DNA of 64,000 nt from Acidimicrobiales bacterium (GTDB taxonomy: Bacteria > Actinomycetota > Acidimicrobiia > Acidimicrobiales > SHLQ01). The stretch spans positions 1 to 64,000 of the forward strand of contig JAHDCX010000006.1 of assembly GCA_020629635.1 (NCBI GenBank). The letters are read 5' to 3'. The notes under the pieces were generated by a model, which ran no database searches, was not told the DNA's origin, and saw only the letters and a list, made by a program, of their open reading frames with translations. Of this stretch, positions 1 through 8,054 are shown piece by piece. A program made the position numbers and the translations under genes. Positions within the stretch are counted from its first letter, which is position 1, and each line of letters opens with the position of its first letter.

Positions 1-1
1 C

Positions 2-1009
2 ACCACCGCGACTTTCGCTGAGCACAGATCGCGGCATCCGCTGAGCTCTCACAGCAACCACGAACCACTCGTTTCCGAAGCAACCTGGCAGAAAGTGCAA
101 GACACGCTGCAAGCCCGAGGCCGCTCGGGCGAGAAAGACCGCAAGCACCCGCACTATCTGAAAGGCACCGTGTTCTGCGGAGACTGCGGCTCACGCCTGC
201 TCGTATCGAACAACCGAGGCAAGAGCGGCAAGATCTACCCGTACTTCATCTGCCCCGGTCGACAACAGAAGACCACCGACTGCTCGCAGAAGGCCGTACT
301 GATCGAAACTGTCGAATCCCTCGTTGAACAGCACTACAAGCGTGTGCAGCCGACCTCGAAGCTTCTCGACCAGCTGCGAGACCTGATCCTCGATGAGATG
401 CAGCTCCAGAAAGCCGCAGCCGACCAGGAACACGAAACTCAGACCAAACGCAAGCAGCGCCTTCTCGACGAACAAGCCAAGCTGCTCCAGGCGCACTACG
501 CCGATGCGATACCGCTCGATCTCATGAAGTCCGAACAGCACCGCATCGAGAACGAGTTGAACGGCATAGACGTCAGACTCCGAGCCACAGCTATTCGCTT
601 CGAAGAAGTCGAGGCGAACCTCAATCGGGCACTCAACCTTGCCAACGAATGGTCCAGCGCCTGCCGGTCCGGCGGGCCGACCATCCGACGCCAGATGAAC
701 CAATCGATCTTCAAGAAAATCTACGTCGACGACGAGGGTGGCGTCACGAGCGAGTTCAGCGAACCCTTCGAGCTGCTGCTCAGTCAAGAGGTCGTCGAAG
801 CCGCACGAGACCACGCCGAAGTGCTCGAAGCCGAACCGAGCTTCATCGAGCAGCAACTCTCCGAGCTTGCAGCCGAGTGGCAGCAGGAGAAGGCGCTCGT
901 TGGTGCTGGGGCCGAAAAACACAAAACCCCGCCGCAAAAGCGACGGGGTTTGAACTACGACATTTTGGTGGGCGTTGAGGGACTCGAACCCCCGACCCTC
1001 TCGGTGTAA
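2..1009 (+). CDS. Large serine recombinase/integrase, C-terminal part (5' end outside window)
   Basis: The open frame enters from the left edge; about 335 residues are visible and the catalytic serine domain is missing. Visible are the end of the recombinase domain (EATWQKVQDTL near residue 30), a recombinase zinc beta-ribbon with paired cysteines (CGDCG, then FICPG and DCSQ) and a long Glu/Arg/Gln-rich coiled coil. This order is that of large serine integrases of phages and integrative elements. The last dozen codons (GVEGLEPPTLSV) are the antisense of a tRNA-Val gene, so the stop lies inside the tRNA and the C-terminus was probably fixed by the integration junction. By eye the base composition is less GC-rich than the genes to the right. 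Family assignment is sure; the exact C-terminus and activity are not. Confidence 0.85.
   Translation, partial: TTATFAEHRSRHPLSSHSNHEPLVSEATWQKVQDTLQARGRSGEKDRKHPHYLKGTVFCGDCGSRLLVSNNRGKSGKIYPYFICPGRQQKTTDCSQKAVLIETVESLVEQHYKRVQPTSKLLDQLRDLILDEMQLQKAAADQEHETQTKRKQRLLDEQAKLLQAHYADAIPLDLMKSEQHRIENELNGIDVRLRATAIRFEEVEANLNRALNLANEWSSACRSGGPTIRRQMNQSIFKKIYVDDEGGVTSEFSEPFELLLSQEVVEAARDHAEVLEAEPSFIEQQLSELAAEWQQEKALVGAGAEKHKTPPQKRRGLNYDILVGVEGLEPPTLSV
914..951 (-). terminator. Intrinsic terminator of tRNA-Val
   Basis: Read on the minus strand, a 12-bp stem (AAACCCCGTCGC with GCGGCGGGGTTT, one G-U pair) closes a TTTT loop and is followed by TTTTGTGTTTTT. It begins about 15 bases beyond the tRNA 3' end. 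It lies inside the recombinase reading frame on the other strand. Confidence 0.75.
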
Positions 1010-1042
1010 ACGAGATGCTCTAGCCAACTGAGCTAAACGCCC
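966..1042 (-). tRNA. tRNA-Val (anticodon TAC)
   Basis: On the minus strand the gene folds as a complete cloverleaf. The acceptor stem is GGGCGTT/AACGCCC, the D-arm is GCTCAGTTGGCTAGAGC, the anticodon stem TCTCG/CGAGA holds loop TTTACAC (anticodon TAC), and the T-loop is GTTCGAGTC. The discriminator A and CCA are encoded. The 3' end faces the recombinase, which is the usual geometry for a tRNA gene used as an attachment site. The tRNA is intact, so it should remain functional after integration. Confidence 0.96.
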
Positions 1043-1063
1043 GGGGTTGACAGGATAGCGGCC

Positions 1064-1597
1064 TCAGGCCTCGGTGTCGGGTGGTCGATCGTCGGGCATG
1101 GCGCCGGTCACGACGACGGACGGGCCGTCCTTGGGCGCGCGCTGGCGAATGAACAGCTCCTGGCTCATGTCCGGGATGGTCTCGGGCAGCTGGTCGGGTT
1201 CGAACCAGCCGATCTCGAGGATCTCCGATGCCTGGGGGCGGATCGCGTCGGGGTCGGCTCCGCCGACCGGGCGAGCGTTGTAGATGAAGTTGACCCGCTG
1301 CATCGTCGTCTCGACGAGCACGACAGGGTCGCCGATCACCTCGATCGCCAGCCCGGTCTCCTCGAGCGCTTCCCGACGGATCGCCTCCTCGGGGGCCTCG
1401 CCAGGATCGAGAAGACCACCGGGCATTCCCCAACGCCAGCGATACGCCGGCTTTACGAGCAGGATTCGTCCGTCGCTTCGCTCGATGCGGGCCTGGGAGC
1501 CCAGGGTGTAGCTGGGGGCCACGGTCCGCACCGCACGCTGACGCAGGCCTTCGGGCATGGCGCGAAACACTCGAAGCATCGGGCGGGGGAGATGCAC
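1064..1597 (-). CDS. Nudix hydrolase
   Basis: This 177-residue protein carries a full Nudix box in its middle: a glycine in the GGLLDPGE stretch, five residues to a glutamate, then REALEETG. These are the magnesium ligands that hydrolyse a nucleoside diphosphate linked to another group. The N-terminal part (residues 1-35) is basic and precedes the beta strands. The C-terminal tail is acidic and probably disordered. The substrate cannot be told from sequence. It starts at ATG 1597, is transcribed away from the neighbouring minus-strand gene at 1660, and ends 21 bases from the tRNA-Val 5' end. Confidence 0.85.
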   Translation of the reverse strand: MHLPRPMLRVFRAMPEGLRQRAVRTVAPSYTLGSQARIERSDGRILLVKPAYRWRWGMPGGLLDPGEAPEEAIRREALEETGLAIEVIGDPVVLVETTMQRVNFIYNARPVGGADPDAIRPQASEILEIGWFEPDQLPETIPDMSQELFIRQRAPKDGPSVVVTGAMPDDRPPDTEA

Positions 1598-1659
1598 GAT
1601 CCCACCCTACGTCGCCGTCTCACGGACGAGCGGGCACGTCGCCTCGGCCGGTACGAACC

Positions 1660-2085
1660 TCAGACGAGGGTCAACAAGAACACCAGACCGGCCGCGATCA
1701 TGGCCGCCGTGATGGCGGACAACACCGCCGCCCACAGGGCCATGCGGCCGGTGCGTTGCCGGGCCCGGACCTCGGGGTCGGGCAGGGTTGCGCTCGGGGC
1801 CGCGAACGTGAGGGCGTAGGTGTCGGCTTCGTCGTCGGGTGGTGTCGGCGTCGTCGGCGTCCGCGGCCGGGCGACCGGGATCGGAGTCGCCTCGGGCGTC
1901 ACGACGACGATCTCGGGCGCAGGAGGGTCGGTTGAGGGCACGGTGGGCTCGGGTAGGTCAGGCGCCGACCACGTTCCGTCCTCGCCGATCACCCAACCGG
2001 GGAGCGGAGGCGTGTTCTCCGGCCACTCTTCGGGCGGTCGCCATTTGCCGTCCAAGTCCATCCACCAGCCGGGCCCGCGCCGCAT
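1660..2085 (-). CDS. Small C-terminally anchored protein with two GWW-type tryptophan repeats
   Basis: I see a 141-residue protein of unknown function. Its first 40 residues hold two related segments, GWWMDLDGKW and GWVIGEDGTW, like the short Trp/Gly repeats of DUF2510-type actinobacterial proteins. A Pro/Thr-rich linker follows, then a single hydrophobic segment (roughly residues 112-140, LWAAVLSAITAAMIAAGLV) at the very C-terminus, so the protein is probably tail-anchored with the N-terminus in the cytoplasm. The start is uncertain: ATG 2085 is used here, and GTG codons at 2094 and 2100 are in frame. An open frame continues to 2289 but would overlap the nuclease gene. It follows the nuclease gene and may be cotranscribed. 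Confidence 0.55.
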   Translation of the reverse strand: MRRGPGWWMDLDGKWRPPEEWPENTPPLPGWVIGEDGTWSAPDLPEPTVPSTDPPAPEIVVVTPEATPIPVARPRTPTTPTPPDDEADTYALTFAAPSATLPDPEVRARQRTGRMALWAAVLSAITAAMIAAGLVFLLTLV

Positions 2086-2155
2086 CTCGCTCACGGTCAC
2101 CGTCGACCGCCAGCGCTGCTGTGCCTCTTCGGGATTGGATAGAACGTCGCTCCCA

Positions 2156-3085
2156 TTACCGAAGATGATCGGCAGTCGACCCGTTCGGATCCAGCAGAAA
2201 TGCCGTGTCCCCGCCGTTGTTCCACACCGGCGGCTCGGGATCGCACCAGAAGACCTCGGCCGGGTTGGCGTCGCGGTCGTCCACTCCACAGCCCGTCCTC
2301 AACCTGAGCGCCCGCCCGGGCTCCAAAACCCATGAACCAAAAGTATGCCGGTGTCGCGTCGACTCGTCACGAACGGACCACCCGTCGAGATCGACAGGTA
2401 TGTCCCCTGTGTTCTCGATCAGGACCCATTCGCCGTTCGGGTTCTCTCGATCGTCACCGGGCGCGTCGGCCAACAGTTCGACGATCTCGAGTCGCCCCGC
2501 CGGTGGTTCGCCACATGCGCTCGGAGACCACACGCCGAGCTGTTGGTCTGCAGCGATCGTCTCGGCTGCCTCGAAATCGACGGTGTAGGGGTGATCGCTT
2601 TGCGCCCGAGCGACGACTTGTCCGGCTTGCACGAGTTCGAGATTCACGAGGCGGTCCGTCCACAGAAACGCGAGTGTCCGACCGAAGTCGTCCAGCTCCG
2701 CGGGCCACGGTTCGATGCGCACGTCGTTGTCATCGAGGAGCCGTTCCAGAGCCTCACGAGCCGGATCGCCGTGACAGCTCGTGCCCTCTGGCGCATTCAC
2801 GCCGATGAGTCGGATCTCGAGGTCTTCGCCGTCGGGACCGGTGGCAACGACAGAGTCCCCGTCGATCACCCGCTCGACGGTGATCGGTAGGCCCTCGCCG
2901 TTCGACACGGTCGCCGCGCCGCCGGTCGGCTGCGCTGCGGTCACCCCGCCCTCTCCGAGATTCTCCGACAGGCCGCACGCCGTCGCGGCAAGGGTGAAGA
3001 ACACTCCCAGGGCCACCGGGAGCGAAGCCCGAGCGCGTCCGGTGTCTGACGTCACAGCGGGCTGACGTTCGTTGGTCGAAAGCAC
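2156..3085 (-). CDS. Thermonuclease-like (SNase) lipoprotein with lamin-tail domain
   Basis: The 309-residue product begins with a hydrophobic signal (LGVFFTLAATAC) ending in a lipobox-like cysteine, so it is probably an exported lipoprotein. Residues about 65-190 form a staphylococcal-nuclease fold: ITVERVIDGDSV, IRLIGVNAPEG and GRTLAFLW supply the usual Asp, Arg/Glu and Arg positions. Residues about 198-309 resemble a lamin-tail (LTD) beta-sandwich (NGEWVLIENTGDIPVDLDGW), a module often attached to secreted nucleases. Inferred role: degradation of extracellular DNA or RNA at the cell surface. It is transcribed divergently from the penicillin-binding protein gene. Confidence 0.82.
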   Translation of the reverse strand: MLSTNERQPAVTSDTGRARASLPVALGVFFTLAATACGLSENLGEGGVTAAQPTGGAATVSNGEGLPITVERVIDGDSVVATGPDGEDLEIRLIGVNAPEGTSCHGDPAREALERLLDDNDVRIEPWPAELDDFGRTLAFLWTDRLVNLELVQAGQVVARAQSDHPYTVDFEAAETIAADQQLGVWSPSACGEPPAGRLEIVELLADAPGDDRENPNGEWVLIENTGDIPVDLDGWSVRDESTRHRHTFGSWVLEPGRALRLRTGCGVDDRDANPAEVFWCDPEPPVWNNGGDTAFLLDPNGSTADHLR

Positions 3086-3154
3086 GACTTACACTCAAAC
3101 ACATCACGGCGCATCAGTCGCCGGTGACTGGATGTCTTTCCCCCGAGACTTCTA

Positions 3155-3205
3155 GTTCTTGAAGAACCTCGCCGATCCCCCCTCGGCGAGGTTCTTCCAA
3201 TTTTT
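3155..3205 (+). terminator. Intrinsic terminator, possible attenuator, ahead of the PBP gene
   Basis: A 15-bp perfect stem (GAAGAACCTCGCCGA at 3161-3175 with 3183-3197) closes a C-rich 7-nt loop and is followed by CAATTTTT. It ends 43 bases before the PBP start, and no plus-strand gene lies between 3086 and 3160. The left arm overlaps a second palindrome, GTTCTTGAAGAAC (3155-3167), that could form a competing hairpin. This suggests leader attenuation or the end of a short RNA; neither is proven. Confidence 0.6.
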
Positions 3206-3247
3206 GCCCACGCTGCTGACACCCGCCATCGTTTTTGGCCGAGTAGC

Positions 3248-5728
3248 GTGAAGGCAATGCGACTCGTGTTGCGATGGCTCTACGGCCTCGGCCAGCTGGC
3301 GATCGCGATGGCACTCGGCGGTGCCGCCCTCGCGCTGACGTTGGCGGCACTCGGTCCATCGCTCGCCGACATCTGGGGGGCGAAGACGACGGCGTCGACC
3401 GACGTCGACCTCTCGATCCTCGAGCAGACCACCAAGGTCTTCGATGCCAATGGCGAACTGATCGCCGAACTCAAGGCCGAGATCGACCGCGAATACCTCC
3501 CGCTGTCGCAGATGTCGCCCGCCGTCATCGAAACGGTGCTCGCCGTCGAGGACGCCAAGTTCTACGAGCACAAGGGCATCAACGTCGCCGCCATCACCCG
3601 CGCGGCCGTCACCAACGTGTCGGCTGGCGGCATCGAACAGGGTGGTTCGACCATCACCCAGCAGCTGGTGAAGCTCGGCGTGGTCGGTGATGAGCAGGTG
3701 CTCGAGCGAAAGATCCCAGAAGCCGCAATCGCCATGCGGCTCGAGGAGCAGATGACCAAGGACGAGATCCTCGAGCGCTACATGAACGCCGTGTACTTCG
3801 GCGGCGGCGCCTACGGCGTCCAAGCGGCCGCCGAGCTGTATTTCAACAAGGACGCCTCGGCGCTCGACTACGGCGAATCGGCCCTTCTCGCCGGGATCAT
3901 CTCCAATCCGAGCCTCTACGACCCGGTCTACCGTCCGACGAACGCCTTGAACCGTCGAGATGTGGCCCTCGGGCGACTCGTCGCCGAAGGGTTCATCGAC
4001 GAAGAAGAACGGGCGATCTACGCCTCGACCGCCCTCCCGCGTTACCGGCAGTTTGCGAGCGACGTCTTCCTCGACACGTACTTTGTCGAAGAGGTCAAGC
4101 AGCGACTGCTCGACGACCCTCGTCTCGGTGAGACCCGGGCGGACCGCATCAACACGCTGTTCCAGGGCGGGCTCGAGGTTCACACGACGTTCGATCCGGT
4201 TGCGCAGGCGCTCGCAGAAAACGCCGTCGAGACCCAGTTCAACCTCGACAACAACATTGGCATCATCGCCGGGCTCGTCTCCATCGAGCCGGGTACCGGC
4301 GCAGTGAAGGCGATGGTCGGCGGACCCGGCTTCGAGCAGTTCAAGTTCAACGTGACCACACAAAAAGGACGCCCGACCGGCTCGTCATTCAAACCGTTCG
4401 CATTGGCGGCCGCCTTCGAAACCGCTGGGCTTGTACCCGACGATCGCATCGACGCCAGCTCGCCCTGCACATTCGACAATCCGGGCGGCTTCCCCAACCC
4501 GTACGAAGCGGGTGACTACAACGGCTCGCGGCGGTCCGGCTCCTTGACGATCGAAGACCACACGCTTCGCTCCACCAACTGCGGCTACATCCGCCTGTCC
4601 AAGCTGATCGGCTTCAACAACGTGGTGGAGACGGCGCAGAACCTGGGTATCACCTCCGAGATCGCCGGCGTGCTGACCCTGCCCCTCGGCGTCTACGACG
4701 TCACCCCAATCGAAATGGCCAATGCCTACGCCACCTTCGCCAACGATGGCATCCGAGTCGAGCCGCACCTGATCACCCGCGTGACCCGAGGCAACGAAAC
4801 GCTCATCCTTCACGACCCCGAACCGTTCCGGGCGATTCAGCCGCAGACCGCCCGACTGGTGACCGACGTTCTGGAGAAGAACGTCAACTGTCGCGCTGGC
4901 GCCTGCACCGGTCGACGAGCGCAACTGGCCAATCACCCGGCCGCAGGCAAGACGGGCACCGGCCAGCGCAACTACGACGCCTGGTTCGTGGGATACACGG
5001 CCCAACTCGCGACCGCAGTGTGGGTCGGCGGACAAGAAGGTCAGATCGGGATGCGGTACGACCGCAACAGCCCGGACTTCACCCGCGAGGACTACCTCGA
5101 CGCGTTTGGCGAGTTTGCCGATCCCGGAGTGACCGGTGGTTCGATCCCCGCACAGATCTGGGGCCGGTTCATGAACGACTACATGGCCGGCTTGCCCGTC
5201 GTCGAGTTCATCGAACCCGACCGCGGGCGCCGAGGCGAACGCCTGGCGGTCGAGGAGAACGAACAACCCGACGTCGTCACGGTCAGCCCGTGCGGTGGGG
5301 CGAACGCCGAAGTCGATGAGGACGGCGACGGTGACGTCGACTGGTGTCGCAACCTCGGCGGCGTTCCGTACAGCAGTCGGACCGGTTGTCCCAGCCTTCT
5401 GGTTGCCGTCGATCAGAACGATGACGGTCGACTCGACCGATGCATCGCTCGGATTCGTCCCGACGACGCGATCGACCCCAACACGACCACGACCACCGAT
5501 CCAAACGCCTCGTCGACGACCTCCACTCCAGATGATGGCGGCGGAGGAGGTGACGGCGGCACCACCGTGGCCCCGACGACCCAGGCGCCCACCACCACGG
5601 CGGCGACGACGACAGCTCCGCCCACGACGGCGGCCACGACCACCGCAGCGCCGCCAACGACGGCGGCGACGACCACTGCGGCGCCACCCACGACGGCAGC
5701 GACCACCACCACCGCTGCCGGAGGCTGA
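3248..5728 (+). CDS. Class A penicillin-binding protein (transglycosylase/transpeptidase)
   Basis: The 826-residue bifunctional enzyme polymerises lipid II and cross-links peptidoglycan at the outer face of the membrane. A membrane anchor spans residues 10-40. The GT51 domain has EDAKFYEHKG (catalytic Glu about 101) and GGSTITQQL (132-140). The transpeptidase domain shows SSFK (379-382), STN (442-444) and KTGTG (568-572). Beyond it are two Asp-rich loops, DEDGDGDVDWC (690-700) and DQNDDGRLDRC (722-732), resembling calcium-binding EF-hand/dockerin loops. A Thr/Ala/Pro repeat tail (745-826) ends the protein. The GTG start at 3248 fits the family; ATG 3257 is the alternative. A strong hairpin terminator upstream may regulate it. 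Confidence 0.95.
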   Translation: MKAMRLVLRWLYGLGQLAIAMALGGAALALTLAALGPSLADIWGAKTTASTDVDLSILEQTTKVFDANGELIAELKAEIDREYLPLSQMSPAVIETVLAVEDAKFYEHKGINVAAITRAAVTNVSAGGIEQGGSTITQQLVKLGVVGDEQVLERKIPEAAIAMRLEEQMTKDEILERYMNAVYFGGGAYGVQAAAELYFNKDASALDYGESALLAGIISNPSLYDPVYRPTNALNRRDVALGRLVAEGFIDEEERAIYASTALPRYRQFASDVFLDTYFVEEVKQRLLDDPRLGETRADRINTLFQGGLEVHTTFDPVAQALAENAVETQFNLDNNIGIIAGLVSIEPGTGAVKAMVGGPGFEQFKFNVTTQKGRPTGSSFKPFALAAAFETAGLVPDDRIDASSPCTFDNPGGFPNPYEAGDYNGSRRSGSLTIEDHTLRSTNCGYIRLSKLIGFNNVVETAQNLGITSEIAGVLTLPLGVYDVTPIEMANAYATFANDGIRVEPHLITRVTRGNETLILHDPEPFRAIQPQTARLVTDVLEKNVNCRAGACTGRRAQLANHPAAGKTGTGQRNYDAWFVGYTAQLATAVWVGGQEGQIGMRYDRNSPDFTREDYLDAFGEFADPGVTGGSIPAQIWGRFMNDYMAGLPVVEFIEPDRGRRGERLAVEENEQPDVVTVSPCGGANAEVDEDGDGDVDWCRNLGGVPYSSRTGCPSLLVAVDQNDDGRLDRCIARIRPDDAIDPNTTTTTDPNASSTTSTPDDGGGGGDGGTTVAPTTQAPTTTAATTTAPPTTAATTTAAPPTTAATTTAAPPTTAATTTTAAGG
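5626..5725 (+). repeat. 33-bp coding repeats (Thr/Ala/Pro tail of the PBP)
   Basis: About three imperfect copies of a 33-bp unit encode the 11-residue period TTAATTTAAPP at the end of the penicillin-binding protein. The tail looks like an extended wall-spanning or glycosylatable linker. Such repeats may vary in copy number between strains. Confidence 0.7.
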
Positions 5729-5809
5729 GACAGCAGCGGGCGCACAACAGGGCCTCACGTCGCACCCGTGACTAGCGTCGTGGAACGACACGGTCGAAAG
5801 GGGAGCGGG

Positions 5810-6538
5810 TTGCCAGACCTCGCCATGCTCGAAGCACTGCTCGATGTCCAAAACCTCGACAACGAGATCGACCAGCTCGATCATCGCAATGCGTTCCTCG
5901 AGGAACGCGGTCAGATCGACAGCCTCACCGAAGAGCTGTCGGCGCTCGCCGCGGCGGTCGCGTCGACCGAAGCCCAGCGCGAGGAGTTGCAACGCCGCCA
6001 GCGAGCGCTCGAGACCGACGCCGGGGATCTCGAGCAGAAGGCTGCTGGGCTCGATGCGAAGCTCTACGACGGAAGTGTGACGAGTCCCAAGGAGGCGACT
6101 GCGCTCGGCGAGGAGATCGCCGGACTCCGAGAGCGTCAGTCCGCACTCGAGGAACAGTCGATCGAACTCCTTGTGGAGATCGAGCCCCTCGACGAACAGA
6201 TCGCCAAGGCCGGCGAGGCTCGGTCGGACCTCGAGTCACGTGTCGCCACGCTGAGCGCCACGCTCGAAACGAAGAGCGACGAGATCGGCGTCGCCCGACA
6301 GGCGGCCGTCGAGTCGCGTGGAGCCGCCGCCGGGCAGATCGACGCCGAGCTGCTCGGCCGCTACGACAAGTTGCGAATCACGTTCGGCCCCTCAGGCGTG
6401 GTGCACTTCGACGCCGGCAAGGGCGGCGGCTGTCCCGTGGCGATGTCGGCGGTCGAACTCGACCGGTGGAAACATCTTCCGGCGGGGACGCTGGAGCCGT
6501 GCACGGACTGTGGACGGCTCGTCGCCAAGACCGACTGA
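5810..6538 (+). CDS. Coiled-coil protein with C-terminal C4-type zinc ribbon
   Basis: The 242-residue protein is almost wholly a helical hairpin coiled coil (residues 5-180, rich in Leu, Glu, Ala, Arg), followed by GPSGVVHFDAGKGGGCP and CTDCGRLV. This is the layout of the actinobacterial zf-RING_7/CT398-like family, whose role is unknown (nucleic-acid or protein binding has been suggested). The first zinc knuckle is degenerate: CPVA replaces the usual CxxC, leaving three cysteines. TTG 5810 is chosen because AAGGGGAG sits 4 bases upstream; a GTG at 5768 is in frame but has no clear ribosome binding site. The gene may follow the PBP in one transcript. Confidence 0.7.
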   Translation: MPDLAMLEALLDVQNLDNEIDQLDHRNAFLEERGQIDSLTEELSALAAAVASTEAQREELQRRQRALETDAGDLEQKAAGLDAKLYDGSVTSPKEATALGEEIAGLRERQSALEEQSIELLVEIEPLDEQIAKAGEARSDLESRVATLSATLETKSDEIGVARQAAVESRGAAAGQIDAELLGRYDKLRITFGPSGVVHFDAGKGGGCPVAMSAVELDRWKHLPAGTLEPCTDCGRLVAKTD

Positions 6539-6546
6539 CCCGCCCC

Positions 6547-7029
6547 ATGTTCTTCTGGTTTGCGGGGCTGTCGTTTCTGCTCGTCCTCGTCGTGTTCTCT
6601 TCACCCGCGCTCGACTACCGGTTGGTGATGTTGGGCGCGGCCGTGCCCGCCGGGGAGATCGTGTTTGGTGGGGCAGGTCCGGCACACTCGATTGTCACGC
6701 CCATCGTCGTGCTCGCCGTGGTGATGGGAGCGACGACTGGTCGCCGGCTTCTCCGGCGCCAACTGCTCGGATTCCCGATCGGGCTGTTCATGCACCTGGT
6801 GCTCGACGGGTCGTGGTCGACGAGCACGTTGTTCTGGTGGCCATTGCTCGGCACGGACGTGGACGGTTCGGAGGCGGTCGAGTTCGGCAGATCGTTCGGC
6901 TCGCTTGCCCTGATGGAGGTCATCGGTCTGATGGCGCTGGGCTTCCTCGTACGCCGATTCGATCTGTTGGGTGAGGGGCGCGACCGATTCGTGTCCACCG
7001 GCCAGGTCGCTCGTGCGCTGATGGGCTGA
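6547..7029 (+). CDS. Small membrane protein, DUF457/YdjM-like
   Basis: The 160-residue protein has four or five hydrophobic segments (about 2-20, 28-45, 50-70, 80-100 and 125-150). Conserved-looking polar residues are GPAHSIV near residue 42 and HLVLDG near residue 85, spaced like the His and His/Asp pairs of the DUF457 (YdjM, inner-membrane metal-dependent hydrolase-like) family. Function is unknown. ATG 6547 lies 9 bases after the zinc-ribbon gene stop, so the two are probably cotranscribed. The family match is tentative. Confidence 0.6.
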   Translation: MFFWFAGLSFLLVLVVFSSPALDYRLVMLGAAVPAGEIVFGGAGPAHSIVTPIVVLAVVMGATTGRRLLRRQLLGFPIGLFMHLVLDGSWSTSTLFWWPLLGTDVDGSEAVEFGRSFGSLALMEVIGLMALGFLVRRFDLLGEGRDRFVSTGQVARALMG

Positions 7030-7045
7030 CGCAAAACGCGGTCGA

Positions 7046-7070
7046 GCCCGACGACGGTTCGTCGCCGGGC
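7046..7070. terminator. GC-rich hairpin between convergent genes
   Basis: The stretch from GCCCG at 7046 to CGGGC at 7070 can form a GC-rich hairpin around a GGTT loop in the gap between the plus-strand membrane protein gene and the minus-strand hsp20 gene. There is no clear T-tract. It may act as a weak bidirectional terminator. Confidence 0.35.
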
Positions 7071-7099
7071 CCCGGCCGTGCCGTTCGTGGGCGTTGCGC

Positions 7100-7492
7100 T
7101 CAGACCTCGCTTGACGAAGGAATCGCATCAGCGGTCGTGCCGACCAGGACCTTGCGGGGCTTTGCGGACTCCGCAAAGGGGATCGTCACGGTGAGTACCC
7201 CCAGGGCGTAGTCCGCCTCGAGGCGGTCCGCGTCGAGTTGCTCGCCGAGATGGAATCGCCGGTGCAGCGTCCCGGTCCGGCGGCGAGCGACGACCGTGCC
7301 CTCGGCCCGGGCCGGTCGGTCGGCCCGCAGGACGAGGCTGCGGCCGTCGACCGTGAGGTCGACGTGTGCCGGGTCAATGCCCGGAATGTCGACGTGGACC
7401 TGCACTCCGTCCTCGGTGCGAACGACGTCATACTCGGTGCCGCGCTCCGAAGTGTGGGAGAGGTTTCGGTAGGGATCAATGGTGCGGAACAT
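7100..7492 (-). CDS. Hsp20/alpha-crystallin small heat-shock protein
   Basis: The 130-residue protein has a short N-terminal arm (MFRTIDPYRNL), an alpha-crystallin domain (about residues 20-110: VQVHVDIPGIDPAHVDL, LHRRFHLGE, then the hallmark GVLTVTIPF) and a short tail. It is an ATP-independent chaperone that holds unfolding proteins in cytoplasmic oligomers. ATG 7492 is chosen because AAGGAGAT lies 5 bases upstream; a longer in-frame ATG at 7543 lacks such a site. A HAIR-like inverted repeat 22-42 bases upstream suggests repression by HspR, as known for actinobacterial chaperone genes. Confidence 0.92.
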   Translation of the reverse strand: MFRTIDPYRNLSHTSERGTEYDVVRTEDGVQVHVDIPGIDPAHVDLTVDGRSLVLRADRPARAEGTVVARRRTGTLHRRFHLGEQLDADRLEADYALGVLTVTIPFAESAKPRKVLVGTTADAIPSSSEV

Positions 7493-7513
7493 GACTATCT
7501 CCTTGTGGGAAAA

Positions 7514-7534
7514 CATGAGTTGAAGTGACTCAAT
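7514..7534 (-). promoter_or_regulatory. HAIR-like operator (HspR box) upstream of hsp20
   Basis: The sequence holds TGAGT, seven bases, ACTCA, matching the core of the known HspR-associated inverted repeat (CTTGAGT-N7-ACTCAAG). It lies just upstream of the hsp20 ribosome binding site. On the minus strand a TTGACC hexamer lies nearby upstream, so the operator would overlap the promoter. Confidence 0.65.
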
Positions 7535-7605
7535 TTCGGTCAACGTGTCGTCAGCTCCGGTATTCCCCCGTCGGGGTGCTGTTCGGGCGTCAGTGCGGCG
7601 ATCTG

Positions 7606-7998
<393 letters not shown>

Positions 7999-8054
7999 GG
8001 CACCATGATGCCCGACGTAGTCTTCGACGGCGAGTCCGCACCGGAGGAAGCACC

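Noticed and set aside
1020-1433. Arg-rich minus-strand open frame in the Nudix region
   Set aside because: Out-of-frame shadow of the Nudix gene and part of the tRNA.
3152-4363. Long minus-strand open frame opposite the PBP gene
   Set aside because: It is the antisense shadow of a strongly conserved coding region; its composition is that of reversed GC-rich codons and no domain is recognisable.
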